Source: Elmis aenea (Eukaryota; Arthropoda; Insecta; Coleoptera; Elmidae). From it: a DNA stretch of 64,000 nt. The translations under genes were made by a program, and so were the position numbers. The notes below the pieces were generated by a model. That model was not told the origin of the DNA, did no database searches, and saw nothing but the letters and a program-made list of their open reading frames with translations. Within the stretch, counting starts at the first letter, position 1. The number at the start of each line of letters is the position of its first letter. This document shows positions 23,961 through 34,735 of this stretch, piece by piece. The DNA lies in contig OX393577.1 of NCBI GenBank assembly GCA_947652605.1, positions 51,249,494-51,313,493 on the forward strand. The letters are read 5' to 3'.

Positions 23961-24232
23961 TACAGGGTGTACCAGATTACATTTCCAACATGGGGATCTC
24001 GCTTATTACAAGAGATACAGGTTTGCTTAAATTAGATGGATTATTTCTTAGTATGAAAGAAGCCACAATCAATTTTGAAAAGGACATAATTCTTTGTGCT
24101 TCAGATGTTATAGCAAAAAATATGAAAATGTCGAAAATTTTTCACGATTTACAAAAATATAAGGCTTATGGCGGTTTTTTCTTAAATTAACAAAGTTATT
24201 GGGGTGCTACAATCAAACTGAATCACCCTGTA
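23961..24232. mobile_element. Chimeric TACAGGG element with unlike ends
   Basis: The left end reads TACAGGGTGTACCAGATTAC with ATGGGGATCTCGCTTATTAC inside. The right end, reverse-complemented, reads TACAGGGTGATTCAGTTTG and then AACTTTGTTAATTTAAG, which matches subfamily B at 7212. The two tips are not complementary to each other beyond the first few bases, so the 272-bp unit appears to join halves of two different elements. Confidence 0.7.
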
Positions 24233-24735
24233 TACCGAACTTGTAACTGGATTTGGACCGTTTTTTTTCGCGGTTCCGGTCCCAAATAAAATATGAACTT
24301 CTAAGATTGCAATGTTTGTAGAGATAAACAAAATGAAACAAATGTTATTATTCCTATTACATAAAAGTAAGTTTCATCGTTAACAAATCACATAATAAGT
24401 CGATTCCTGCTGCCACTTATGCCCGGTTTCTCCGACACATCTCAAGATCGAACTTATATAAGCCTGCCTTATATTTAAGACCGTCTCAAGATACCAATGC
24501 GTTGCACAGAAAACAAATTTCGGAATCTGTTAGACATCTCAGCTAAGTTAGAACTCGGTTTGGCAACGTTGCAAGAAGTCGGCACATTTTAGCGGCAGCT
24601 TGAAAAGGCTAATTTTCATTGGCCATTTACATCACAGCTGTTAAAACGGCTCCCTGTGATATCTTGTTGTTGCTATCAGCTGTTAGTCACATATAAAGTT
24701 ACAGTTCGGTGTTTATTATTTTATTTTGTGTTGAA

Positions 24736-24813
24736 ATGGCGGAAAAAAAAAGAATAAATTATAGCATGGAGGAAAAACAATTATTAGTTAGCTTGGTGGA
24801 AGAAAATAAATAA
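24736..24813 (+). pseudogene. Harbinger Myb/SANT-like protein, N-terminal 25 aa
   Basis: ATG opens a 25-codon frame, MAEKKRINYSMEEKQLLVSL then VEENK. The pattern of an aromatic residue, E, LLxxLVEENK resembles the first helix of the Myb/SANT-like DNA-binding domain encoded as the accessory gene of PIF/Harbinger elements. A TAA follows, then four further codons before the nested TACAGGG tip at 24826. It is truncated and non-functional. Assignment leans on its position opposite a Harbinger transposase start. Confidence 0.65.
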
Positions 24814-24825
24814 ATAGATTATGTA

Positions 24826-25752
24826 TACAGGGTGTTTGAAATTCGAGTTTAAGCATGGGGATTTCGCGTATTATAATAGCTAGAGTATAGGTTTAAATTT
24901 GGCAAAGTTGCTAAATTTGGTGCTCATTAATAATCCAAAGAGAAATTGGAAATATCTCAAACGGCGTCCGAGAAAATTAGGAAAAACTGGAAAATACGAT
25001 TTTTGAAAATCGTTTATAACTCCTTTGGAATATGAAATATTTCAAATGTGTAAAAACATTGCCGAAGCAACTTTTTAAGCCGAATCGGATGGTAGTCACA
25101 AATTTTTCTTAGATCGATTCGTTTTTGTTTTATGACAACCAACTTTGTTTTTGCTTATGGGCGCAAGTTTTGCTATTTACATTATCAAATAGCATTTATT
25201 TTTCTAAATCCATTGATGTATCACACATGGTATTTTACTTTTTCTTTTATTGTCAAATTTCAAAAAATACGTTTTAAACAATAACCATTATAAATCAGGT
25301 TGGCCGGTCATTGTAGTTTATGTTGTTTCCATGCGAACCGATCAACAATCTAAAAGTTTTAAAGGCATGTTAGTCGTAAAAATGAACTTTAATAACGAAG
25401 AAAAACGCGATATGCTGCCCATCAGAAAAAACAAAGTTGGTTGTCTAAAACAAAAACGAATCGACCTAGGAAAAATTTGTGCCCATCATCCGATTCGGCT
25501 TAAAAAGTTGCTTGGGCAACTTTTTTACACATTTAAAATATTTCAAACTCCAAAGGAGTTATAAACGATTTTTAAAAATCGTATTTTCCAGTTTTTCCTA
25601 ATTTTCTCGGATACTGTTTGAGATATTTCTAATTTCTCTTTGGATTATTAATGAGCACCAAATTTAGCAACTTTGCCAATTTTAAACCCATACTCTAGCT
25701 ATTATAATACGCGAGATCCCCATGCTGAAACTCGAATTTCAAACACCCTGTA
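24826..25752. mobile_element. TACAGGG foldback element, subfamily G, with transposase start
   Basis: The 927-bp element has arms of about 350 bp: TACAGGGTGTTTGAAATTCG, then GCATGGGGATTTCGCGTATT and the complement at the right. It is inserted within a Harbinger element. The central unique part (about 25200-25425) is not palindromic and holds a short transposase N-terminus. Arms also share TAGATCGATTCGTTTTTGTT and its complement. Confidence 0.88.
25382..25423 (+). pseudogene. Transposase N-terminus, first 14 codons (DUF4817-like)
   Basis: ATG opens MNFNNEEKRDMLPI and then runs straight into the right arm of the element. Many insect IS630/Tc1/mariner-like transposases begin M-x-F/Y-T-x-E-E-x-x-D-M-L, the start of a helix-turn-helix domain annotated as DUF4817. 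The match is short but sits where a transposase start would lie in an internally deleted element. It supports a Tc1/mariner-like source for the TACAGGG family. The longer surrounding frame (25250-25564) is not a gene. Confidence 0.55.
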
Positions 25753-25934
25753 TACTCCAATTGAGGCTCAATTTGATCTAAGATCACAATAACTGTCTCT
25801 TTTGTGAGGCGAAAACGCATAAAAAAACGATCGTATTCGAAATCCGTAAATGGATTTGCGCGAACAAATCGCCTTCGAGGAATTACAGGGTCGTACAAGT
25901 CATCATCTATCATATTTATAAAGTCAATATCCAT
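25753..25934 (-). pseudogene. PIF/Harbinger (HARBI1-type) transposase, N-terminal ~60 aa
   Basis: Reading from ATG at 25934 the frame gives MDIDFINMIDDDLYDPVIPR, then NPFTDFEYDRFFMRFRLTKE and ILDQIEPQLE. HARBI1-family nucleases begin this way: a short acidic leader, NPF, then xxRFRLTKExVxxLLxxIEPxL before the catalytic domain. The frame is cut by the inserted TACAGGG tip at 25752. The DDE residues are absent, so the element cannot encode an active nuclease. Confidence 0.82.
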
Positions 25935-26212
25935 ATTTAAACTTAAACCACAATTTAAACAAACACTTAACTACAAAAAAAGCAAATACAAGATAATTTT
26001 AGGTTATGTACTCCAGCTCAAGTTCTAGTAAACAGCGACTCAAGATGTGAGCTCAGCTCAAGTCGAATTTGTTTTTAAAATTGCTTGGTACAACACTTTA
26101 TACCGTTAAGGCGAACTTAAGATTCAGCTAGATCTTAAGATGTGTCGGAGAAACCGGGCATTAATCACAGAAACTAAACATAACAAAACCGGCTCGTTGG
26201 ACGATATTCTTA

Positions 26213-26360
26213 GGCCCGCTTGCACTGGTTCTAAGATACGAGTTAATCCACAAAACTAGACAACACCAGCGCCAACTATGCTGCGATTTTGTCTAGTTCT
26301 AGGATCAACGTGATTTAACCCCAGGGTTAATCCCAGGTTTAACGTTTATGCAGTCGGGCC
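26213..26360. mobile_element. 148-bp MITE, GGCCCG TIR with TTA duplication
   Basis: TTA at 26210-26212 precedes GGCCCGCTTGCACTGG. The right end, reverse-complemented, is GGCCCGACTGCATAAACG, and TTA follows at 26361-26363. The 3-bp TTA duplication fits PIF/Harbinger. The centre contains a palindrome-like AACTAGACAA and TTGTCTAGTT. It starts only 52 bp right of the Harbinger element. Confidence 0.7.
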
Positions 26361-26363
26361 TTA

Positions 26364-27444
26364 GAATTTAAATTTTACTCTAACACAGTAACCATAAGTT
26401 TAAAACTGGGTTTGATTGATTTTCGCAAGTATTTTTGTAGAATTGTTTATTGCCCCATACCAACGGCTTGAACAAATAAAACCAAAATTAATTAGGTATC
26501 ATGCATTATAAATTATACCAACAAAAACTCTAATTACATTATTACGAAGAAGTAGTTATTAACTTTATACTAACGAGATAAAGTTCCAATGCCTCTAACC
26601 ATCTAATTAGCTACCAGTAAGGGTTGGCGATTAGAATACATTTATAAAGCCACTGCCAGGATACAGACCGTTTCCCGGATATTATCTTCGTTACATTTTA
26701 CATCGAAAGTCGCCCGCGCATTAAATTTCTCCATAACGCACTAATCTAATGATGAGCACAGTAAAGCAGTTTGTGGCATAATTTTATTGGAGTACATTCT
26801 ACTTTTAAACACATAAATTATTCTCTAGATTTAATGGCCAGAAGCCAAACGCATTTATTTAATTACAGAAAACTAATTAATCGATCGCAGTCGCTTGTTT
26901 ATATAAAAGAGCAGCCCGCACAACATTGAGAAAAAAGCAGCTCGTGGGGAATTAAAAATTTACGTTGCATGAGTAAATTCGCCCCGCCATGCGTAATGTA
27001 TGGTAGCAATTTTGCAGTTCATCTTTTAGACACGCTACTAAAACGCACGGAGGTCCCAGTTACTACTGAAAATTTATTAATTTTAAAGCATTCGTGTTGA
27101 ACACCTGTGTGAGATGAATATTACAACGAAGAACTGATTTTATAGGTTATAAAACAAGACCGTACTCTCGTTAATATAGTGGTTTAGACGGTAAAGTTTC
27201 TTTTATGACACTTTCTGTAATTTGCATGTGTTCCTCGTCTTTTACAAACGGATTTAACCAATTTTTTCCCGAATTATTTTTTTATTAAATATTTATTAAC
27301 ACTTGCTCAAATTTAATTGAGAATAACATAAAAAAACAGATTTTATTAATTTTTTGAATGTTGCTATTTTTGAAATTGTTTATTTTATGTGTTCCAAATA
27401 TGGAACACTGGGAAAATTCGAGGCGTAAAATTTAAATAACCATT
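26364..27444. other. No gene recognised
   Basis: AT-rich to mixed DNA. Two moderately GC-balanced patches (26590-26760 and 26880-27060) show no frame or repeat. Nothing was recognised. Confidence 0.4.
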
Positions 27445-28665
27445 TACATTGCTAGTTTTCATCTGTCATAGAGGTTAACTTTTTGCCAGCCAGAGTCACT
27501 ATTTTCCGCCTAAAAGTTATTGCGTTGTCTCATCTGTCGAGTAACTTTTAGGCGATCTCTAAAATAGGAACAAAAAAGTACCTATATTATTTTGTTCTAA
27601 ATTTAGTTGGCTATTGGTGGATGCAATACAATTTGACGTTAGAATCGTGGTTAATTGTGGTTAATTGTGGATTTCCTGAAATTTTGTTTGTGTACACTTG
27701 GGGTCAAAAGTAACAAAGTGTTACAACCAACCCCAATCAATGTTTTCACTTGCAAATGTTCACTCTTAGCACATAATTGGTGGCTTTCTTCGTAGATGAG
27801 AATATACAAGAGTTGTCGGAATAATTTTCCAGTTTGTTGTATCTTTTTGATTCACATTTTTAAATATGTAGGTACTTATAATCTTGGCAAACCTGGTAAC
27901 TGCAGTCCCAAATTATTAAATTATAAAACTCAGTATATAATATCGGTTTAATGATGGAAATGTATGTAAAGCTAAATCATTTCTTAAAAAGCATTTTAAA
28001 TTATAAAACCTATGTAAATTGGTAAGATCTGGTACTTTTGGTTTTCCTACCAGCCGCCATTGTTTTTATTCTATTACCTTAATATTTATAACTTAATATA
28101 AACAAAGCTTTAACCAACCCAACTTAACCTGACCCTCTTCATACCCTCTTTTACTGATTTAATGAATGACGGTCAGTTTAAAGAGCGGTTAGATTTTTTA
28201 AAAATAAAACAAACAGTTATTATGATCCAGTATAAATTTAATAATTTGGAACCGCCCTTACCTGGTATGCCATACTGTTCACTTATCATTTTGTATTGTA
28301 CCAAAGATATTTTTTTTAATTTTTTAATTTTGCTAATGTGTATTTTTGAATAAAATATTAATTTTGTTGATGAATACTAATATATTTACCCACTACTTAT
28401 GAGCTGTGTAAATTATTTTGCCGTTACAACTTACCCCAATCATTGCTACTTTTAGCCCCAACGTTGAGGTTGAAAGTAACAGCTGTCTCACTAAAGACAT
28501 TTTTTTTTTCTAACAGTTGCTTTACGAGACACACGAAATAAATATTTTGGAAGCAAGACAAATGTCCAATCTATCATTAAACCAATTTGGATGTAAAAAA
28601 TTTGTAATAATCTATGAGAAATTAAATAAAAACAAAAAAATGTTACTTTTATCCCCGGTCTCCCC
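27445..28665. mobile_element. GGGGAGACCGGGG element, copy 1 (left end missing)
   Basis: It is nearly identical over 1.2 kb, in the same direction, to 39474-40676. The right end is GTTACTTTTATCCCCGGTCTC then CCC. Repeated motifs such as GGGGTCAAAAGTAACAAAG and TACTTTTAGCCCC recur inside in both orientations, and there is a hairpin CGCCTAAAAGTTA/TAACTTTTAGGCG. The left tip is absent; homology starts at TACATTGCTAG. The 63-aa frame at 28162-28353 is present in both copies but has drifted. Confidence 0.8.
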
Positions 28666-29377
28666 GACTAGTTAAGCAGAAAAGCTCAACTTCCAAATAA
28701 GTGCGCAAAGGTGGCGCTGCTACGTTTTTGCGTACTTTCTAGTTTTAGTGTTTACCAACGTACTTACGTGAACAAATGTTTTCCAGATGAAGCACTATAA
28801 GTTAAAATTGAAACCAAAAATTACTCTTTGTCATCTAGACTCTAAATTCTAAAGCGCTGCTTCAGATTAGTTTCCTTAAAAATAGTTACCGTCATCATTA
28901 TTAGTTAAAAGTAAACAGAGTTGGTTTTCTCGTTAACTGAACCTTTCATTCCTTTCCATGCTGTTATATTGCAATAAAATTTGCGTTTAAATGCCATCCC
29001 GTTGTTTTAAACGACCCCTAGGTTTATAAAACTAAGTTATTGTATGAAGTTGAATTCAGAAACAACTCGCCAGGAAAATATTTTCAAGTCAAAAAATTTA
29101 AAGAATCTTATTATAGTAAAGTGCATGGAACAACATGCAATTAGTATTGTGTTTTATTGCGACCAATTTTTTCTTTTATGTTGATTTCAAATTTAGGCCT
29201 AAGATAGGGTATACGAGGTTTGGACCAAAAGTTCGTGCACTGAGCTCACCACAAATCTAATTTTAATTATTCCAAAACGGGAATGCGCTCACTGTTAAAG
29301 TACACGACTGAATGCACCTGGCCCAACGCTTTTTACATTGTTGAAACCAGTGTTGCATGTCTTGCAAAGTTTGGTCC
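28666..29377. other. No gene recognised; one possible mariner-like end
   Basis: At 29210 TATACGAGGTTTGGACCAAA then AGTTCGTGC resembles a transposon tip, but no partner end was found. The rest is ordinary AT-rich DNA. Confidence 0.4.
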
Positions 29378-30155
29378 TTAACCAATAATAATTGGCCCAG
29401 GTCCTCTTTTGAGGACAAGCGTATATTTGCTCCCAAACTTTTTTCTTTCTTCGTAATTTCTATTACTTTTTATTTTATTCGTTAAATGAAGTACCAACGA
29501 TGACAGGTAATCATCATATTAGATACATTTAGTTTGAATATTTGTTGAGCAGCACTGGTTCGAATCAGACTGACTTTAAGTAGTCAGATACCGTTCGTTA
29601 CGTTTTTCTTTTTCGAGACTCAAAACTTCAAGTAAGTGATTATTTTTGTTATAGTTATAATCAAAAACGATACTAAATTATATTAAGACACATTTTGCAT
29701 GGTCTGTTCATATTGCTTTTAAATTATACACCCTCTAATCTCCCTGTCCTCAAATGAGGAAGCTGGGCATTTGTGACATCTTTTTAAATTAGAGCTTTAT
29801 CTTTTGAGAACACTTTTATTGCAGTGTACATGTTTGTGCTAAAATATTCGAATGAGTTATAGTGCTTACATTTATTTTGATCTTGCATCGTACTTTTTAA
29901 CCCATAGAAAATATGGATAAAAATATATTCAAAACTGTCGGAGAAGCATTTAAATATCTTATCTCTGAAGAAATAGAATGTGACATTGCTGCTTTACCGC
30001 CAGAAGTAGATGAACTAACCGACGAAGAAGGTATCGAATTATAGATGATGACCAACTCTATCTTAATATATCTAAGCATTATAATTACGCAACTTTTCTC
30101 CAATTTATAGCCCTTGAGATACATTCACACGATGTTTTTATCTTCCACTATACAA
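29378..30155 (+). mobile_element. piggyBac-like element relic, 5' part
   Basis: TTAA (29378-29381) precedes CCAATAATAATTGG. Two subterminal palindromes, TCCTCTTTTGAGGA (29402) and TCCTCAAATGAGGA (29747), lie before a frame with the acidic N-terminal signature of piggyBac transposases. The remainder is cut off by the TACAGGG element starting at 30156. The TTAA boundary is suggestive only, because TTAA is frequent in this AT-rich DNA. Confidence 0.5.
29913..30044 (+). pseudogene. piggyBac-like transposase N-terminus, 43 aa
   Basis: ATG opens a frame containing FKYLISEEIECDIAALPPEV and DELTDEEGIEL before TAG. The motif [L/I]PPEVDxLTDEE followed by a D-rich stretch is characteristic of the N-terminal region of piggyBac-type transposases. 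A one-base shift just before the stop would continue into IDDDQL, consistent with a frameshift. The catalytic DDBD region is missing. Confidence 0.65.
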
Positions 30156-30892
30156 TACAGGGTTCTCGTTTTTCGCGGGCCACTATGGGGATCTCGTAAA
30201 CGGTAAGAGTTACGACTTCGGTTAAATTGGGGCAAAGTTGTATATTCAGGTGCTTAATAATTTGATGCAAACAGAACTTATCTAGCTCTTTTAGTTTTTG
30301 AGATATAGGGAAAAAGTAAAAAAGTGGATTTTTGTTTTTTGCCCGTAACTTTTTCATTTAAAGTCGGATTTCATTTTTGTAACAACATTTTCATGGCCAC
30401 TTTTTGCAAGGAATCAAATTCCCCAATTATATTTTCCTTGCGACATTTCGTTTTTTTAAAACCATCATCAGGTCAATTTTTTCTTATGGACGCTATATCT
30501 GATTTTAACGCCAATTTGTAGAGCATTTTATTCTGAATTCGACAATGTACAACAGTTGGCACTTTTTTGAAACAATTGTTGTTAAAAATGGCAAAAACAA
30601 ATATTTTATTTAAAACAAATCCTAATCGGCATTGTAAATAATTGTCTTTGTCCCTTTTTCCTTGGAAGCAGGTGAGTAAACCGCATAAAATTACTATTAA
30701 AGGAATTTAATTTAAAAAAATCGGTATTAATAAATATGTTAGGAATGCATTAACATTGTTCACTTATTAGCAAATATTTTTAGAATATTTTCTTCGGTAA
30801 AGTAATAAATGTCTCTAAAATGTGTATTTAACCCCTTATTTGACATACAATTATTTATAACAAAATTTTCGTAATCAAATAATACAGGGTGT

Positions 30893-32108
30893 GTAAAAAT
30901 TGGCGGAAGCGCTACACGTGGCGATGTTCTTCGTAAAATTCTAAGTCGAAAATCTTAATACGAAAATGTTGTACCATGCTTGCTGTGTCTGCAAAAGGTC
31001 CTCAAAGTTTTGACATTTAGTCCTTTAATAAGCGTCATTAATACTTGCAAATGGAAAAGCTGCGATTTGGAATAAAAATAAATTTCGAATAGTATTTTTT
31101 CCTTGATATTGTGTTCTTCCTTTCAAAAATTGTTGTTGAAAATATCGTCGGTGCACAAGAAAAGTGACACATCTCAAAAATCCTCATTTTTGAGTTAACT
31201 GTTATAAAATGTTCATAAAAAGATCGACTTTTATCAGAAAAAACGATTAAGCTTATTCAGTCAAAAAGAAAAAAAGAAGAAAAACACTGTTGTTCCTCAA
31301 TATTACTTTAATTATTATAAAAACTTGTAGGGAGCAGAAAGTTTGCAACAATTTGTTAACGTTTTAATTTTTGTCAGTTATATGTTATATTCATTTTTGA
31401 AAAGATTTTCAAACAAATTAATAAAATTACGTTCTTACAAAAAGTATAACAATTGGTTTTATTTTATTTATTGACAATTTTATCAATGAATTTTTAAAGC
31501 ATTATACAAGAAAAGTGTCATAAGTTGAACAAGGGTTGATAAAAGGGTTGATATAAGGGTGGTTTGTTTAACTTGGTCAAGATAATAATTGTTTTTGAAT
31601 GCCATAGTACTATGAAACCATCACAATCAAGAAAAATTGCAACATTGTAGAAAATGTTCGTTTTATAACTTTAAAATGCACAAAAATCGTTCTCCTGCAA
31701 AATGAGGATTTTTGAGATGTGTCACTTTTCTTGTGCACCGACGATATGTAAATCACTGATTTGAATGAAAATAATACATATGGCAACGTTGTCATTAGCT
31801 GTCATCTCTGTTTTTCTCGTAATTATTTCTAGTTTGTGTTTTATGATACCCAAAAGTTTGCAGCTATGTTTACGAACTGAAGGCTTTCAGTTCGAACAAA
31901 AATTTAAATACCTAAGTAAAAATTGCTGATAAAAAAATGTCCAAACGCAAATCAATGTATGCAATGTTGCCAATTTTTTTCTTCTTTAAATGGTTCCTGA
32001 GGCCATAGGAAGCATGGTACAACATTTTTATATCAAGATTTTCGACTTTGAATTTTACGAAGAACATCGTCACGTGTAGCGCTTCCGCCAATTTATACAC
32101 ACCCTGTA
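30893..32108. mobile_element. TACAGGG foldback element, subfamily A copy 2 (inverted)
   Basis: The tips are TACAGGGTGTGTAAAAATTG and complement. Compared with copy 1 (6513-7127) it lies in the opposite orientation and is about 600 bp longer, because of the insert at 31146-31743. It lies in subfamily F copy 2, flanked by ATAA on the left and TACA on the right. Confidence 0.88.
31146..31743. mobile_element. 598-bp palindromic element with CGTCGGTGCAC TIRs, ATAT flanks
   Basis: TIRs of at least 43 bp start CGTCGGTGCACAAGAAAAGT, continue GACACATCTCAAAAATCCTC, and are almost perfect. ATAT lies at both edges (31142-31145 and 31744-31747), while the same position in subfamily A copy 1 has a single ATAT. 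So the empty site is visible in this window. No coding frame. The superfamily is not identified; a TA or 4-bp duplication cannot be separated because ATAT is itself palindromic. Confidence 0.85.
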
Positions 32109-33637
32109 TACATAAGTGTTCATAGTTTACAAAAAAACGTCTAGAAATCTGTTTACGCTTTATTAGAAGATATTAACGCAGATAAAAGGCATAACTTGTT
32201 ATTTTTTGTTACAAATAATTGTATGCCAAATAAGGATTAAACAAACATTTTAGAGAAATGTATTACTTAACCGAAACAAATATTCTGAAAATATTTGTTA
32301 ATACGTGAACAATGTTAATGCATTCCTAACATATTTATTAATACCGATTTTTTAAATTAGTAATTTCATGCGGTTTACTAACCTGCTTCCTAGGAAAAAG
32401 GGACAAAGACAATTATTTACCATGCCGATTAGGATTTGTTTTAAATAAAATATTTATTTTGCCATTTTTAACAATAATTGTTTAAAAAAAATGCCAACTG
32501 TTATACATTGTCGAATTCAGATTAAAATGCTCTACAAATTGGCGTTAAAATTAGATATAGCGTCCATAAGAAAAAATTGACCTGATGATGGTTTTAAAAA
32601 AACGAAATGTCGCACGGAAAATATAATTGGGGAATGTGATTCCTTGCAAAAAGTGGCCATGAAAATGTTGTTACAAAAATGAAATCCGACTTCAAATGAA
32701 AAAGTTACGGGCAAAAAACAAAAATCCACTTTTTTACTTTTTTCCCTATATCTCAAAAACTAAAAGAGCTAGATAAGTTCTGTTTGCATCAAATTATTAA
32801 GCACCTGAATATACAACTATGCCCCAAGTTAACCGGTCGTACTCTTACCGTTTACGAGATCCCCATAGTGGCCCGCGAAAAACGAGAACCCTGTATAGTT
32901 AAGACAAAATATAAAACGAAGAGTTCTGTAATTTTTTTATACTTAGGCTGTTGTTATATAGAGGGCAGCAAAAAATTTTTATTTCTGGATTCCAGATTTG
33001 ATCGTTCCAGCGATGAACGATGTTGCATGGTTCCATCGTTGCATGATCTCCGCGTTGAGTGATTCCAACGTTAAACGAATTAAGATTGAATGATATTACC
33101 TTGGCATTTTTGAGATTTGAACATTCCGTATTTGAATGTTCCAACTTTTCATGCGGCTCCGTAATTACTCGTATTTTGGGTCCAGTAAGTTGCCGCTCTG
33201 TAAGATTTCTGCTTGTCAATGTGTTCATCTGGTTTTTATTATAAATCTACTTAATTTCCTCATTATTAATTAGCTTCATTATGAATCCTGAGCTACCCTC
33301 CAAGCGCATATTGTCTTTTAGGTTTAGGCCTTAAAGCCTTTGTGACAATATTAATTTTTGTGCTTTTTAGAAGCATACATTGAGTTCTTGAGATTTGTTT
33401 TTAAAAAAAACCTTTTTGTTGCAGGTAATAAAATGTCTATGGTCAACACGGTCAATCTGTGCTAAATATAAGGTAGGATGTTTAAAAATGACAAAATTAC
33501 GTGTACAGTTCATACCGACATGATTGATGCGGCGAAATAAAATTCGTATGCAAAATAAGCAATCGGCCTATACCAATTTGCTGGCACAACGCGATAAATT
33601 TCATTTTATTGAAACGGTATACATTAAAACTAAAGAT

Positions 33638-33820
33638 TTATGAAACGGTCGTAATTTTACTATCAAATTCGATATACGGGTTATATGTTGGCGGCATGGT
33701 TTCGACTGTTTTCACCCTGCGAGTGGCATGAATGCCAATATCAAACCTAACATATTCCGATAACACCGACTCATACATAACAAATACCTCTAATTGCTTG
33801 TTGAGCTGCATGGCCAGCAA
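33638..33820 (-). CDS. Unassigned 60-aa open frame, possible exon
   Basis: The frame holds LEVFVMYESVLSEYVRFDIG and VKTVETMPPTYNPYIEFDSK. Composition is more protein-like than other frames in the window, with charged, aromatic and proline residues and no low-complexity run. I recognise no domain and no homologue. A possible splice acceptor (GCAG) lies in its first codons, but no convincing donor follows the end. It could be an exon of a host gene, a decayed retroelement or chance. Confidence 0.22.
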   Translation of the reverse strand: MLAMQLNKQLEVFVMYESVLSEYVRFDIGIHATRRVKTVETMPPTYNPYIEFDSKITTVS

Positions 33821-34664
33821 TTTGGAGATGAGAATGGTGGTAAAGTTATCATTGATTTAACATCCCGACGCAGAATAAGATATTTCGCGCCATGGATCGC
33901 TTTATCATTTCGATTCACCTGTCCCCGCCATACGGCGAGGCAGCCCCCACCAGGGAAATAAATAATACCCTATAGATATGCACCGGAAGACTATCTCACA
34001 GTGGGAAATTGTATGATATTGAATAGGATATGAGATATATTTTATATTTTTCAGTTTTATTTTGTTGATGTGAAAAGAGAATATGTGAAACTGTGAGAGT
34101 TTTTTGTTATTGTAGATACGCAAATCCTATCAAAACGCTGCAAAGCGAATTGATAAATTTACACACGAAGTATTTTAAATCACAATATGTAAAAGCGTTC
34201 TGCCGTGGGCACATGTCGATGATAATGTAATTAGATAAAGTCCGTTATATTATTTAGCAACATGGCTGCGAGCATATTAAATAACAATAACTAATTCAAA
34301 ACGCTCAATAAAATTTACATTGTTAGGAAAACAAAACAAATTTAATTATTTATAGACTACGACCAAATCTCTCTTTACTCTCAAATGAATTTAGTAAAAA
34401 CCTTGTGAAATATCATTTGTTTAGAATTTACCTGTTGGCTGGACATACAAACGTTATGGATGGACGACCTTATTTTTTTAGGTCAGTGTGTAATCGGAAC
34501 CCAACAAGACCGCGCCATAACCAAATTAGTGCCGTTTAAATTTTAATTGCTTTTGGAGTTGGACTTTTACATTTTGGAATATTATTTGAATTTACTCATC
34601 ACTTTCTTATTTGAAATATTACTCAAAATATTTCTGGACATTATGAGGCCACTTATTTGTTTGT

Positions 34665-34735
34665 AGTTGGCTGTGACACCAAATGAAAAAAGAATTTGTT
34701 CTCGTTTCATTGATATTGTATGGTTTATATTTAAA
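34665..34735 (-). mobile_element. Subfamily E TACAGGG-type fragment, reversed
   Basis: GTTGGCTGTGACACC followed by TTCTCGTTTCATTGATA is the reverse of the left part of the element at 18661-19024. Neither terminus is complete. Confidence 0.5.

Larger units (their letters stand above)
24420..26160. mobile_element. PIF/Harbinger deletion derivative with nested TACAGGG element
   Basis: The TIRs start TGCCCGGTTTCTCCGACACA, extend about 30 bp and are almost identical. TTA occurs directly outside both ends (24417-24419 and 26161-26163), the 3-bp duplication expected for PIF/Harbinger. Inside are the start of a Myb/SANT-like protein gene (+, 24736) and the start of a HARBI1-type transposase gene (-, 25934), facing each other as in complete elements. 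Everything between them is lost and a foldback element (24826-25752) sits at that point. Confidence 0.88.
30156..32895. mobile_element. TACAGGG foldback element, subfamily F copy 2, with two nested inserts
   Basis: The tips TACAGGGTTCTCGTTTTTCG and its complement match copy 1 (19299-20218). Arms include GGATCTCGTAAACGGTAAGA and a long internal palindrome: CATTAACATTGTTCAC at 30751 and its complement near 32310. The subfamily A element at 30893-32108 sits near its centre and itself contains a third element. Mature size without inserts is about 1.5 kb, longer than copy 1. Confidence 0.88.

Noticed and set aside
25250..25564. 104-aa frame in the subfamily G element
   Set aside because: It runs from untranslated DNA into the palindromic arm. 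Only the internal MNFNNEEKRDMLPI part looks like a transposase start.
28162..28353. 63-aa frame present in both GGGGAGACC copies (also 40173-40364)
   Set aside because: The twins differ at six residues, mostly by amino-acid-changing substitutions, with no domain. Shared only because the elements are copies of each other.
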